Source of the DNA: Isoetes taiwanensis | Lineage: Eukaryota; Streptophyta; Lycopodiopsida; Isoetales; Isoetaceae | DNA: 64,000 nucleotides | Direction of reading: 5' to 3' | NCBI GenBank assembly: GCA_021234155.1 | Contig: JAJEKV010000052.1 | Span: 3,500,197-3,564,196 of the forward strand | Part shown: positions 31,801-43,112 of the stretch, in pieces | Numbering within the stretch: position 1 is the first letter of the stretch | Layout of the letters: the number at the start of each line of letters is the position of its first letter | The notes under the pieces: model-generated | The model's database searches: none | What the model saw: the letters and a program-made list of their open reading frames with translations, nothing else | Told to the model about the DNA's origin: nothing | Position numbers and translations under genes: made by a program

Positions 31801-34800
31801 GTTGGATCCTCCGTTCGGGGCCCCTCTCGGGAAGGTCCAAAAGATTCCAGATCGGTCGGGAGAACTTGTCAAACCGCGGAAGGCCCCGATGTCGGCCTTG
31901 TAGAAACCGCCTTTGTTTTGTCGTTCGAACACGGGGATGCTCGGGAATGGCAAATAGACCATGCCAAATCGTAGGAATGGCGAAATTACCCTAGGGAGCA
32001 AGTTACACGGTGGGTTTTGAAAACACTCCACGCCCACGACAAGATCCCGCATGCACATCCTAGGCCAATTGACTACGAGTGTGATGGAAGTGAGCTACTT
32101 TGGCGCTTCTTGGAGTTCGTGGTCTTACGGCCCGCGAACTTGGTCCCCAGTGGCAATGTCGACGCTCGAGTCCATTGGCGAGTCGGACGCTGATTCGGAG
32201 AGGGGAGGTCGCCGTCGCCCGTCCGGGGGCCTTGGGGAGAGGAAATTTGGGGCAAGCAGCCTCGTGAGGGATTTTAGGGTCCGCAGCCTCGGGCGGCCAA
32301 CACCCCAACTCCCACTTCAAGACACGGGCAAGAAAGTCCCTACAATCGACAAGGAGGGGCCTCCAAACGTAAACCCCTGTGGGCTGCCGTGCTCTAGAAG
32401 GGTTTACGTTTTGGGGGCGAAGTCTGAGCGGTTGCACTTGGGACTGGCCGGAAGCCCAGCCGAGAATACGAGCAAGGAGAACTGACGGAGCGGAGTTTGG
32501 GCCTTTCCTCCTCCGATGTGGCAAGTAGAAGTCGGGGGCCTGCGGTGGCAAGACATTCGTAAATTCGCAATTAATGCATTGTGACGAAAATAAATTCGGT
32601 TTTGCCATTTGGATCCCTAATTCATCTCCAGCACTACGGCCCAATTTTGAATTTTAGGAGAAAGTCTAGGTCAAAGGGTTAGCATTAGAACGGTCGGGGC
32701 AGCCGTTCGCAGAGCAACCGGTGGCACCTTCCCCAAGTCAAGCGAGGCCGGGGACCTTGCGGGGATCCCTCACAAGAGGGGAGAGTCCGGACCCGAGGCG
32801 GGATCAAAAAGTTCGAGGCAGCCCTTCTGGCGGGCTCCCGGGGCTGCACGCTAATGACCACCCTCCGGGGGGGTTCCCCTATCCGGCCGTTGGATCCTCC
32901 GTTCGGGGGCCCCTCTTGGGGAAGGTCAAAAGATTCCAGATCGGTCCGGGAGAACTTGTCAAACCGCGGGGGCCCCGATGTCGGCCTTGTAGAAACCCGC
33001 CTTTGTTTTGTCGTTCGCAGGGATGCTCGGGAATGGCAAATAGACCCCGCCAAATCGTCGGAATGGCGAAATTACCCTAGGGAGCAAGTTACACGATCGG
33101 TTTTGCGAAAGAAGGAAACACTCCACGCCCTCCACGACAAGATATCCGCATGCACATCCTAGGCCAATTGACTCACGAAAGTGTGATGGAAGTGAGCTAC
33201 TTTGGTGCTTCTTGGAGTTAGGGTGGTCTTCTGGCCCACGGAACTTGGTCCCAGGGCAATGTCGACGTTCCGAGTCCATTGGCGAGTCGATCGCGATTGG
33301 GAGGAGAGGGAGGTAAGCCCTCCGAGTCCCGGTGGCCTTGGGGAGAGGAAATTTGGGGCAAGCAGCCTCCGGGAGGGATTTTAGGGTCCAGCTACTGGTG
33401 GGCGTCAACACCCCAACTCCACTTCAAGACCGCGGCGCAAGGTCGGCCGAATCGACAAGGAGAGGGCCTCAAACGTAAACCCCGTGGGTTGCCGAGGCTC
33501 TAGAAGGGTTTACGCTTTGGGGCCGAGTCGTGGTCTGCACTTTGGGACTGGCCGAAGCAGCACTGGGAGAATACGGAGCAAGGGGAACCCAGGCGGAGCG
33601 GAGTTTGGGGCCTTTCCTCCTCCCATTGTGGCAAGTAGAAGTCGGGGGGCTTTTGCGGTGGCAAGACATTTGTAAATTCGCAATTAATGCATTGCGAAAA
33701 TAAATTCGGTTTTACCCAGCTGGATCCTAATTCATCTCCAGCACGGCCCAATTTTCGGAATTTTTGGGAGAAGGTCTATGTCAAAGGGTTAGCATTAGAG
33801 CGGTCGGGCGGCCCGTTGCGGGCAACCGAGCTGGCACCCTTCCCCAAGTCAAACGAGGCGGGACCTTGCGGGGATCCCTCACAAGAGGGGAGAGTCCGGA
33901 CCCGGTGAGGCGGGATCCAAAAAGGTCCCGAGGCAGGTGCTTCAGCGGCGCTCCAGGGGCTGCAGCATGACCACCCTCCGGGCGGTTCCCCTATCCGACC
34001 GTTGGATCCTCCGTTCGGGGGCCCCTCTTGGAAGGTCCAAAAGATTCAGTCCCGGTCAGGAGAACTTGTCAAACCGCTGAAGGCCCCGATGTCGGCCTTG
34101 TAGAAACCGTGACTGTTTTTGTCGTTCGGGCATCCGGGGATGCTCAGGAATGGCAAATAGACCCCGCCAAATCGTCCAGGAATGGCGAAATTACCCTAGG
34201 GAGCAAGTTACACTAATCGGTTTTGGCGAAAGAAGGGAAACACTCACGCCCTCCACGACGGTATCCCGCATGCACATCCTAGGCCAATTGACTACGAAAG
34301 TGTGATGGAAGTGAGCTACCTTTGCGCTTCTTGGAGTTCGGTGGTCTTCGGCCCGGAACTTGGTCCCCGAGGGCAATGTCGACGTTCGAGTCCATTGGCA
34401 GAGTCGATCGCGATTCGGAGAGGGAGGTCGCGTCGGGTCCCCGTGGCCTTGGGGAGAGGAAATTTAGGGCAAGCGGCCTCAGGGGATTTTAGGGTCCGCT
34501 CACGGCGTCAACACCCTAACTCCACTTCAAGACACGGCGCAAAGGTCCCGGCCGAATCGACAAGGAGAGAGCCTCAAACGTAAACCCAATGGGTTGCCGG
34601 GCTCTAGAAGGGTTTACGTTTTGGGGGCCGAGTCGGTTCCATTGCACTTGGGACTGGTAGAAGCGGCAAGCCGAGAATACGGAGCAAGGGGAGGCCCGGC
34701 GGGAGCGGAGTTTGGGCCTTTCCTCCTCCGTTGTGGCAAGTAGAAGAAGGGGCTTTTGCGATGGCAAGACATTCATTAAATTCGCAATTAATGCATTGCC

Positions 34801-36911
34801 GCGAAAATAAATTAGGTTTTGCCACCTGGATCCCTAATTCATCTCCGGCACACGCCCAATTTTCGAATTTTAGGAGAAGGTCTAGGTCAAAGGGTTAGCA
34901 TTAGAGCGGTCGGGGCAGCGTTCTGCGGGGCAACCGAGCTGGCACCCTTCCCAAGTCAAACGAGGCCGGGACCTTGCGGGGATCCCTCACAAGAGGGAGA
35001 GTCCAGGACCCGAGGCGGGGATCCAAAAAAGTTCGAGGCAGCCCCTTCTGGCGGCGCTCCCGGGGCTGCGCTAATGACCACCCTCCGGAGCCCGGTTCCC
35101 CTATCCCACCGTTGGATCCTCCGTTAAAGGGGGCCCCTCTTGGGGAAGGTCCAAAAGATTCAGTCGGTCAGGGAGAACTTGTCAAACCGCGGAAGCGTCG
35201 ATGTCGGCCTTGTAGAAACCGCCTTGTTTTGTCGTTCCGGACGCAGGGATGCTCGGAATGGCAAATAGACCTGCCAAATCGTCAGGAATGGCGAAATTAC
35301 CCTAGGGAGCAAGTTACAGCGGCGGTTTTCGCGAAAGAAGGAAACACTCACGCCCTCCACGGCAGCGGTATCGCATGCACATCCTAGGCCAATTGACTAC
35401 GAGTGTGATGGAAGTGAGCTAGCACCGGTGGTCTTCGGCCCACGGAACTTGGTCCCCAGTGGCAATGTCGACGTTTCGAGTCCATTGGCGAGTCAGATCG
35501 CGATTCGGAGAGGGGAGGTCGCCCGTCCGGTCCCGGAGGGCCTTGGGGAGAGGAAATTTGGGGCAAGCAGCCGGAGGGATTTTAGGGTCCGCCTCGTCAA
35601 CACCCAACTCCACTTTAAGACACGGCGCAAAAGGTCCCGACTGATCGACAAGGAGAGGGGCCTCCAAACGTAAACCCCGTGGGTTGCCGGGCTCTAGAAG
35701 GGTTTACGTTTTGGGGGCAAATCTGTCTGGTTGCACTTGGGACTGGCCGAGAAGCAAAGAAAACCCGAATACTGGAGCAAAGGGGAACCGACGGGCGGAG
35801 TTTGGGCCTTTCCTCCTCCGTTGTGGCAAGTAGAAGTCGGGGGCTTTTGCAAATGGCAAGACATTCGTAGAATTCGCAATTAATGTATTGCCGCGCTAAA
35901 ATAAATTCGGTTTTGCGAATTTGGATCCCTAATTCATCTCCAGCACACGGCCCAATTTTCGAATTTTACGGAGAAGGTCTAGGTCAAAGGGTTAGCATTA
36001 GAGCGGTCGGGCAGCCCGTTGAAGGGCAACCGAGCTGGCACCCTTCCCCAAGTCAAGCGAGGCGGGACCTTGCGAGGGGATCCCTCACAAGAGGGGAGAG
36101 TCCGGACCCGGGAGGCGGGATCAAAAAGTTCGAGGCACCCTTCTCGGCGCTCCCCGGGCTGCACGCTAATGACCACCCTCCGGGCGGTGCCCTATCGACC
36201 GTTGGATCCTCCGTTCGGGGGCCCCTCGCCGGGGAAAGGTCCAAAAGATTCCAGACGGTCAGGGGAGATCCTTGTCCGCGCGGAAGTCGATGTCGGCCTT
36301 GTAGAAACCGCCTTGTTTTGTCGTTCGGGCCGGGATGCTCAGGAATGGCAAATAGAACTCCGCCAAATCGGGTAAGAATGCCGAAATTACCCTAGGGAGC
36401 AAGTTACTGCGGACGGTTTTGCGAAGAAGGAAACACTCACGCCCTCCGCGGCGGATATCGCATGCACATCCTAGGCCAATTGACTATTTAGTAAGACACG
36501 CCGCTAGGTCCCTACGAATCGACAAGGAGAGGACCTCCAAACGTAAACCCCGCGGAGTTGCCGGGCTCTAGAAGGGTTTACGTTTTGGGGCCGAAGTCCC
36601 GGTCTGTTGTAGATTGGAACGTGGTCGAAGAAAGCTTGGCCGGAAACGCGATAGCAAAGCGGGGAACCGACGGAACGGAGTTTGGACCGTCCTCCTCCCG
36701 ATGTGGCAATCGGGAGTCTGGGGCTGGTAAATGGCAACAACACACGATTAAATTCGTAATTAATGCATTGCACGAAAATAAATTCTGATTTTTTGCCAGC
36801 TGGATCCCTAATTCATCTCCAGCACACGGCCCAATTTTCGGAATTTTTGGAGAAGGTCTAGGTCAAAGGGTTAGCATTAGAACCGTCGGGGCAGCCCGTT
36901 GCGAGGCAACC
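28821..36911. repeat. Tandem array of a 1.1-kb repeat, about 7.5 copies
   Basis: The landmark AAACGTAAACCC...GGGTTTACGTTT recurs at 29030, 30147, 31260, 32365, 33471, 34576, 35666 and 36539, so the period is 1090-1117 bp and the last step is shortened to 873. Other fixed landmarks are GAGTCCATTGGCGAGTC, CGCAATTAATGCATTGC, GGATCCCTAATTCATCTCC, CCCTAGGGAGCAAGTTACAC and CATGCACATCCTAGGCCAAT. The copies differ mostly by 1-4-base indels. There is no long shared reading frame; each copy gives a different set of frames, which argues against coding. The array ends inside a unit at CCGAGCTG (36916), where the larger duplicated unit begins. Confidence 0.9.
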
Positions 36912-37399
36912 GAGCTGATTTGGAAGATTTGGAAGATGCAGTTGACTTCAAGCCACAAAGAAACATAAATTTAGTGGTACGCTTCTATCGATCGAGGGTT
37001 GGAGAAAAATCCAAGCCGATTTGTCCATCTAAACTTCTAAGAATGTGCATTTGAAAGATTTAGAACATGGAAGTGTCCCATTTGTAAGAGCTACAGGAGA
37101 GTCCAAACCACAAATAATCTCAGAAGCTGGTTCTACCAGTCCAAGTCGAAATGTCGCAGAAACCTCAGGCTCCGAAATGGCAAATCGAACTGAAGAAGGC
37201 GATATCCAACAGAAGAATGCAAAATATCTTCAAGAATCCTTCAGATCATGTTCATGCATATGTATCAATGCTAGATTGTACCCAGAGAAAATATAACAAT
37301 GTACAAAACATAGGTTTATTGAACAAAAAGATCACTTGAACAATTCAAAGATACTCCTCCCGAGCTTGGCTTATGGTTTCTATCGTGAAGTCCTCCACT

Positions 37400-37730
37400 T
37401 GTCCATCCCCTTTGAACCATAGCTCCATGTCAGTATGTCCGCGTGACCATGCATATGTCGACGCTAGTATCATGTTAATCTTTGTTTTTCTGTGGGTGCT
37501 TCCAAACCCCTCGACCATCTTTTCAAAAGCACCCTCATCATGCTAGGCAGCTCAGCGGTTCCTAGCAATTTGGTCGCCTTCTCACCAATCACATACTTCT
37601 TTAACACTTTCATCCAGATGGATCGTTGTTTCATAGTCCTCATCTTCGAAGTGGAGGAGGGGTTCACGGAGGATTCCCTTCCTTCTCATGCCCTCGACGG
37701 CTCCTACACCAAGCTATAGATTAGAAAATA
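37400..37730 (-). pseudogene. Unknown coding-like remnant, present in both copies
   Basis: On the minus strand a frame reads VLKKYVIGEKATKLLGTAEL, then MMRVLLKRWSRGLEAPTE. With frame shifts it continues to MELWFKGDGQVEDFTIETIS. The same text is readable at about 48370-48750 in copy 2. The composition looks protein-like, but I do not recognise the family. It may be an N- or C-terminal part of a transposon protein. Confidence 0.3.
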
Positions 37731-38309
37731 GATAAAATACAATAAAGTGTATAAACTACAGAGTGTAGCCTTACTTGTGAAGACAGGTTCCATATCTCTC
37801 TGCTCTTGAATCCTCATCTCCTCCTGAATCTGGTTCAAGCGTCGAAGCATACCTGGGCATATGCATGCTACACCCTGCCATTTTTGGAACCTGCCGAAGT
37901 ACCTGCACTAGGTACTTTTGGATTGGGTACTATTTTCTTGTTCTTTTGTTCAAAACTAATTCAAAAGTTCAATATAAAATGTCAAAAGCATATCAATATT
38001 CAAGGTTAAGATAGAGACAATACTATTGGAGGCCAAAATGAATGCATTCAATTTAACATTTGTAGTTATTGAGATATTATAAAAGTACCCAGTACCCAGT
38101 GTTGGGTACTTTTTTAGGTAGTTTTATGGTTCCTAAATGGTACTTTTTTTGATAGGGTGTAGCATGCTTATGCCCACCTTCCATGGCCATGTATCCCAAA
38201 AGCAATAAAGAAAAAACTCTCACAATAACTGCAATGAAAAACTAGGATCCGAGGATCGTTCGCAATACTCAAATCATAAAAGAAATGGGAAAAATGAAAG
38301 CCGGCCGAT

Positions 38310-38430
38310 GACTTTTAAAGAACAGAGACGTCATTTTAAGACGTATAGACGTCGTTTAACGACGTTTAAAGGTCGTTTAACGACGTCTATAACGACGTTC
38401 ACGGCTATAACGACGCGTCTGAGAAATTTG
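38310..38430. repeat. ACGACGTC palindromic repeats (copy 1)
   Basis: GACGTCGTTTAACGACGTTTAAAGGTCGTTTAACGACGTC and following AACGACGT units are closely related to the CACTA subterminal motifs at 12830-13310 and 22427-22525. The counterpart at 48970-49075 is more damaged. Confidence 0.65.
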
Positions 38431-38568
38431 TTTTGTTTTCGGATATCTTTGAGATGCCATATATATTGCCCTATTAGTCCTCGGCTTCTCCGCGCCCTCC
38501 GTCCCCTCACGCTCTGCGCCCTCGGCTTCCCTCCCTCCTCCTCCTTGGACTCCTCACCTACATCCGCC

Positions 38569-39064
38569 ATGGCCGCTTCTCCGATGCATGCCCGCTTTTG
38601 ATGCCGCACCGGAAGGCGTCGCGGCGGCCTGGAGCACCGAATCGCCTGCCTCTGAGTGGCTAGAGGCTAATCTAACCCAAGAAAGGCCGGAGTTCAAGCA
38701 AGCCATGACAAAGCTGCGCGGATAGGGGCAAGAAAGACCTCGCCGCATTATTGGGAGGCCGGAACCTTCCCTCAATCAAAGCTTCGAAGTGCTGAAGAAA
38801 TGCATGGTGAGCTTCGTTGTGCTTGGCCCGTTATGCTAGAGGATAGGGGCCTTTGGGAAGGGAAACATTTTTTGAAGCCCTACTTTCAAAAGTTGCACCA
38901 GACCAACGAGGGGCATGCGGGAAGTGCTCATTACATGAATTCCTTGGGGAAACGAGACACCACGCGGAGGGGCTTGATTCCATGCCGAGGCTTGTTCTCG
39001 ACGGGGGTGGAGGAAATCAATCGTCGAGCACCTTCGAGCCTGCGAGTGGATCACACCGGATGCT
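38569..39064 (+). pseudogene. Unknown gene remnant with intact start region (copy 1)
   Basis: ATCCGCCATGGCC provides a good start at 38569 (MAASPMHAR), and copy 2 begins the same way at 49202 (MASSPMHARLMSALQ). Downstream, pieces such as EWLEANLTQERPEFKQAMTKL and a final HRMLIYTARCAIAS can be followed through several frames in both copies. A stop lies just before the AT-rich 3' end. No known domain is seen. It sits 150 bp downstream of the ACGACGTC repeats, a place where CACTA elements usually start a gene. Confidence 0.3.
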
Positions 39065-39427
39065 GATATATACCGCTAGATGTGCAATCGCATCCACTTT
39101 GTTTTGTGTATTTGAATTGTGTATGGGTTTTTATATGAATTTTGTATTTTGAAGGAATACATATATGATTTTTTGTATATGAATCTTGCATTTTGAAGGA
39201 ATCTTCACATTTTATGATTAATTAAACATAAAAGCGTAATCAATCAGATGTAGAACTGCCCTGACGGGCTTTGCTGAAGCCATAGGTCTATACTAGGATG
39301 CCAATTAACTTGGCATAAATGTCTATGATAACTCAAGTTGCAATACTAATGTTGCCTAATATGGTTTGTAGTATACACAAATTAAGATGCCAAAGTATTT
39401 TTCTTATTCATATGTGGGAAGAAAATA
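39065..39427. other. AT-rich 3' flank before the Helitron
   Basis: Noncoding and repetitive (TTTTGTATATGAATCTTGCATTTTGAAGGA twice, split here in words only), matching 49700-50065 in copy 2. It ends at the A|T insertion site of the Helitron. Confidence 0.5.
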
Positions 39428-42400
39428 TCTTATATTATAATGTTTTAGCCATTATGTCTTCAATCAAACCCTAATTTAGATAGTTGAGATCGCCCGATTG
39501 CATTAAGGCGAGATTTATCGCGACAACTTCTCACCACCGTGATTGGCCATGCTCTCGATCTCTTAAGAGGAAAAAACCGGCTGAGAAAAGGGCAAAGTGA
39601 GAGGCAAAAAGGCAGTAAAAGGGAAAAGCCGAGGCGGGGAAAAGGAAAGGGAAAAGAGCACGAAAAAGGGAAAGAAAAAAGAAAGGGAGAAAAAGGAAGG
39701 TAAAAAGGACACTATGAAAAGGAAAAAGGGGGAAAGGGTGAGGACAGAATAAAAGAGAAAAAGAAAAGGGAAGGGAGGAAAAGGAAGAAAAATAGCAACT
39801 TTGAAAAAAGGTGAAGACTTTAAAGGGTGTGGAAGGGAAAAAGGGGAAGATAAGAATGATGGAGAGAAGGAAAAAAAGGGCATGGAAAAATAGAAAGGGA
39901 AAAAAAAGGAGGCAAAAAGGGAAAAGGGCATGAGGGAAAAGGGAGAGGGAAATGAGAGAGAGGAAGGAGAAAGTGGCACTCGAGAAGAGGAAAGGTGTGA
40001 GGAAAGGAAAAAAAAAAAGGAGAAAAGGGAAAAGTGAAAAGCAAAAGAGAAAGAAAAAAAAACATGGAATAAAAGAGGAAAAAGGAAAAAGGGGAAGAGG
40101 GTGGGAAAAGGAGGAAAAGGGCATGTGAAAAGGTGGAAAAAATAGAATGGAAAAAGGTATGGGAAAATGGAAAGGAAAAGAGAGAAGGAAAAAAGTTTGG
40201 AAAAGAGAAAAGGGCATGGAAAAAGAGAAAAGGATGAAAAAAGAAGGAAAAGGAAAAAGGAAATGGAGGCGAAAGAAAAAAAAAAAAAGAACCAGGGGAA
40301 TAAGGAGGGAAAATAGAAAAAAGAGGAAAGGAAAAAGAACCTGAAAAAACTGGAAAGGAAGAGGGAAAGGGTGAGGAAAGGGAAAAAGAGCATCTATAGG
40401 GAAAGGAAAAGAAAGAAAAAAGGGAAGAGGGTAGGGGAAAGGCGGAAGAAAAGGCAAGTAAAAAAAAAAGTGGAAAAAAGTGGAAAAAAAAGGGAATGGG
40501 AAAAATACATGGGAAAAAGGAAAAGGAAAAAAGGGGAAAAAAGAAAAAGGAAAAAGGAAAGGGAAAGGAAAGGGAAAGAGAAAAGGAAGGGGAAGGAAAG
40601 AGGAAAAAGGGCACGGGAAAAAGGAAGGAATTGGGGAAATGATGAAAAAAAAGAAGGAAAGGGAAAAAGAAAAAAGGGAAAGGGGGAAGGAAAGGAAAAA
40701 GGCATGAAAAAAAAAAGAAGAAGAAAATGGGAAAAAAAAAGAGACATTAGCTAAAAAAGAAGAAGAGGGTGAGGAGAGGAAGAAAAAAAAAAAAAAAGAT
40801 GGGGGAAAAGGGAATGCAAAAAGGACATGAAAAGGGAAGGGAAAAGAGAAAAGAAAAAATGGGAAAAGGAAAAAAAAGAGCATGAGAAAAAATGGGAAGG
40901 GTGGAGAAAGGTGAAAAGGAAGGAAAAAACCGTCAAAAAGGGAAAGGGAAAGGGAAAAATGAGAAGGAGAAAAAGGAAGGAAAAGAGAGGGGGAGAAGAG
41001 GGTAAAAAGAAAAGAAAAAAAAAGAAAGAAGGAGAAAAGTAAATGTGCGGGAAAAATAAGAAAAGGGAAAAAAAAGAAAGTGTGTAAGAAAAACGAGGAA
41101 AATGATAGGGAAGGTTATCAAATGCACAAAACCTCTTATAGCCTAGATATGATGAACTTGGTTAATGAGTCGAAATTTGAATAGGTTTCCATCCACAAAT
41201 ATTTCCCAACATTTGCCCATATCAAGCCCTAATTTGAATGGCCGGGGATCATCTAATTGCATCAAAGCGAGATTTATTGCAAGACTTTTTGACCCACTAT
41301 GATTAGTCATGTTTTGATGTCTTGAGGAGAGGAACGTGAAAGGATAAAAGGCATGATAAAAAGGTGGAAGGGGTGAGGAAAGGGAGGAAAAACGAGGGGA
41401 AAAAAAGAAAAAAGAAGCAAAGGGTGGAAAAAAAGGAGGAAAAAGAAGGGAGAAAGGGTAATAGAAAAAAAGGGGTGGGTAAAAGAGAAGGGAAAAGCGC
41501 ATGGAAAAAGGGAAAAAAAAAAAAAAGGAAGAAGGAAAGGGAGCCCGGAAAAAAAAAGGCACCAAAAAAAAAGGGAAAAGGAAAAATGAAAAAGAAGAAG
41601 GGGTGAAAAGCACGGAAAAAGGGAAAAAGCGGGAAAAGGGTGAAGAAAGGGGAAAAGGATAAGTGAAAAAAAGCATGGAAAAAAGGAAGAAAAAAGAAGG
41701 TGGAAAAAAGAGGAAAAAAGGGTGAGAAGAGGAAAAGGAAAAAAAATGGCATGGAAGAAGGAAAAGAAAAAGGAGGGAAAAGGAGGACTAAAGGGAAGGG
41801 AAAGGAGGCGCCGAAGGGGAAAAAGGAAACAAGAAAAGGGTGGGGGAGAAGGAATAGAAAGAGAGCATGGGAAAATGGAGAAGAGAAAGGAAAATAAAAA
41901 AAGGGAGCTGCAAAGGTGGAAAGGAACATGGGAAAAGGGCATGAGGGAAAGGGGAGAGAGACAAGGGGAAAAGGGAAGGGGAAAGAGGGATTACAAGAAA
42001 AAAGGAAAGAAAGAAGAAAAGGAAAAGTGAAAAAAAAAAGCATGGAAAAAAGGGCAAGAGAAAAAAAAAAAAAAGGGGGAGGGGAAGAGAGAAAGGGTGG
42101 GAAAAACTAGGAAAAAGGCTGAGGAAAAAGGCAAAGAGGAAAAAAGAGATGTTGAAAAGGGCATGGAAAGAAGGAAGTGAAGAGAAAATAGAAGAAGGGA
42201 AAAGGAAAATTAAAAAGGCCACGACAAAAAGGAGAAGGAAAAGGGTTGGAAATGAGGGACAAAAAGTCCATCAAAAAAGGGATAGGGATAGAGAGCGGGA
42301 AAGGGCAAAGAGGAGGGGGAAAAGGAAGTGAAGGGGGGGGCATGGAAAAAGGAAAGGAAAAGGGGAAGAGTGAACCGTGTGAAAGAGGAAAAGGAGAGAA

Positions 42401-43112
42401 AAATGGCATGGAAAAAAGAAAAAAAAGAAAAGGGGGCGAAAGGGCATTGGGAAAGGGGAAGACGAGAAAAGGGAAAGGGTTGAGAGAGGAGAAAAAAGGA
42501 AAAGATGGGGATCGGGGAAGGGCAAAAGGGAACAAGAAAAGGATGGGAAGAAAGGAAGGGAAAAGAGAAAGGGAAAGGAAAGAAAAGGACAGATGAAAAG
42601 GGTGAAAGCTAACCTTGAAAAAAGGGCAAGAGAAAAGGGAAAGAGGGAAATGGAAAAAAAAGGAAGGCTTAAAGGTCACAAGAAAAAGGAGGAAGAGAGA
42701 AAGATGAAGAAAGGCAAAAAAGGAAGCAAAAAAGGAGAGGAAAAGGGGAAGAAAGAAAGGGCTCAAAAAAGGAAAATCCAGACAAGAGAAAAAGGAAAAG
42801 AGGAAAATGCAAGATTATAACCCCAAGAGTCAAAAAGAAAATGAAGGGGAAAAAGGAAAAAAGTTTATCAAGAAAACTCGAAGTGAAAAGAGGAAAAAAA
42901 AAAAAAGAAAAAAAAGAAACTGCGACGAGGAAAAAGGAAAAAGCAAAAGTATAAAAAGCGGGGTATAGCAAATGGCAAAAGGAAAGAGAAACGGTCAACT
43001 ACTTTTAACAATGGAGTAATTTCTAGGTTATTCATGCTTGCCTCTCTCATCACCGTAGTGTATCATTTATAGGTGAGCTTATGCCCGTCCAAGAACTGGC
43101 ACCGCTCTCTAG
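39428..43112 (+). mobile_element. 3685-bp polypurine Helitron with proven empty site
   Basis: The plus strand starts TCTTATATTATAATGTTTTAG at 39428 and ends CTAG at 43109-43112, after a decayed hairpin region (TGCCCGTCC...GGCACC). Copy 2 has AAATA|TAATCATAATAAAG (50065|50066) uninterrupted, and here AAATA (39427) and TAATCATAATAAAG (43113) flank the element. The insertion is thus exactly between A and T without target duplication. The body is 3.4 kb of G/A, interrupted at 41130-41330 by a second copy of the Helitron leader sequence (ATCAAGCCCTAATTTGAATGG). It is therefore probably two related elements fused or nested. Long K/G/E/R or F/P/L/S frames here are artefacts of composition. Confidence 0.9.

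Noticed and set aside
28857-36788. Dozens of 60-194-codon frames in the 1.1-kb array
   Set aside because: No frame is conserved from unit to unit, which coding repeats would require.
28821-36911. Ribosomal DNA spacer or rRNA gene
   Set aside because: No rRNA-like sequence is seen in any unit, and the unit length and content do not match known rRNA segments.
39531-42998. Long frames on both strands of the polypurine tract, including a Lys/Gly/Glu set resembling disordered proteins
   Set aside because: Low-complexity purine DNA within proven Helitron boundaries; the frames differ between element copies.
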